From positions 1 to 5,549 of the forward strand of contig CALVVN010000058.1 of the NCBI GenBank assembly GCA_944363865.1: a stretch of 5,549 bases of DNA. Reading direction: 5' to 3'. The notes under the pieces are model-generated. The model ran no database searches. It worked only from the letters and a program-made list of their open reading frames with translations, and was not told where the DNA came from. The position numbers were made by a program, and so were the translations under genes. The DNA is from an uncultured Bacilli bacterium. Lineage in GTDB: Bacteria; Bacillota_I; Bacilli_A; RF39; UBA660. The stretch's first letter is position 1; each line of letters opens with the position of its first letter. Below are positions 5,410 through 5,549 of the stretch, in pieces.

Positions 5410-5549
5410 ATGAAAAATAAAATATATTTAATAATAGGTTTAATAGTTTTAGTTTTAGTAATAAGTATAGGTGGAACATATGCATGGTTTAGTACTAGAA
5501 TAGAAGGTAATGGAACACAAATAACAATAACAACAGATGAACTAAAATT
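5410..5549 (+). CDS. N-terminus of an exported or surface protein with a TYAWFS motif (cut by window end)
   Basis: The first 46 codons of a gene that runs past the window. A short basic start (MKNK) is followed by a strongly hydrophobic segment (about residues 5-21) and then GGTYAWFS (21-28), after which the sequence becomes polar and Thr-rich. This fits an export signal or N-terminal membrane anchor. The pattern of a hydrophobic segment followed by TYAWF resembles the start of TasA/camelysin-like, SipW-processed surface proteins and many uncharacterised surface proteins of uncultured Firmicutes. With only the N-terminus visible, the family is not certain. GGTGAG (5401-5406) lies close before ATG 5410. 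The gene sits directly behind a terminator with no promoter of its own visible, so its expression probably depends on what happens in the upstream leader with its G9 run. Confidence 0.75.
   Translation, partial: MKNKIYLIIGLIVLVLVISIGGTYAWFSTRIEGNGTQITITTDELK

Overview
The window is a strongly AT-rich stretch of bacterial chromosome with every supported gene on the + strand. AAA, ATA and TTA codons dominate, Shine-Dalgarno sites are Firmicutes-like, and the rsmE/mtaB neighbourhood is one typical of Firmicutes. TGA is used as a stop (pfkB-family gene, 229-residue membrane gene), so the code is the standard bacterial one and not the Mycoplasma code. I infer a low-GC Firmicutes lineage, perhaps an uncultured gut clostridial or RF39-like organism. 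No rRNA, tRNA, CRISPR array or insertion sequence was seen.

Layout. Positions 3-119 are the last 38 codons of greA (transcript cleavage factor), followed at once by a good intrinsic terminator (118-140). A plausible promoter (193-220) then precedes a decayed DUF4143-type AAA ATPase gene (248-1340). It has lost its Walker A segment and carries two -1 frameshifts, both in runs of A. An extended -10 promoter (about 1377-1385) precedes a tight five-gene block: a PfkB/ribokinase-family sugar kinase (1410-2309), a stand-alone Smr domain protein (2293-2559), rsmE (2562-3263), a single-pass membrane protein with a long acidic cytoplasmic tail and an internal repeat (3277-3966), and mtaB (3963-5201). 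Gaps are 2-13 bases or overlaps of 4-17 bases, so this looks like one operon. Its theme is partly translation: RsmE methylates 16S rRNA, MtaB thiomethylates tRNA, and Smr domains have been tied to nucleic-acid cleavage and ribosome rescue.

The most interesting part is 5210-5409. A near-consensus promoter (TTGACA, 17 bases, TAAAAT) drives a short leader. The leader holds a 20-codon ORF with an uninterrupted run of nine Gs, a perfect 9-bp hairpin, a possible 8-bp antiterminator stem, and a 10-bp intrinsic terminator. Directly behind it starts a gene for an exported protein with an N-terminal hydrophobic segment and a TYAWFS motif (5410 to the window end, cut off). With nine Gs the leader ORF stops well before the terminator. 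With one G fewer (or two more) the same ORF would run to a stop codon inside the terminator loop. This suggests, as a hypothesis only, a phase-variable attenuator: slippage in the G run would decide whether a translating ribosome disrupts the terminator and lets the surface-protein gene be transcribed.
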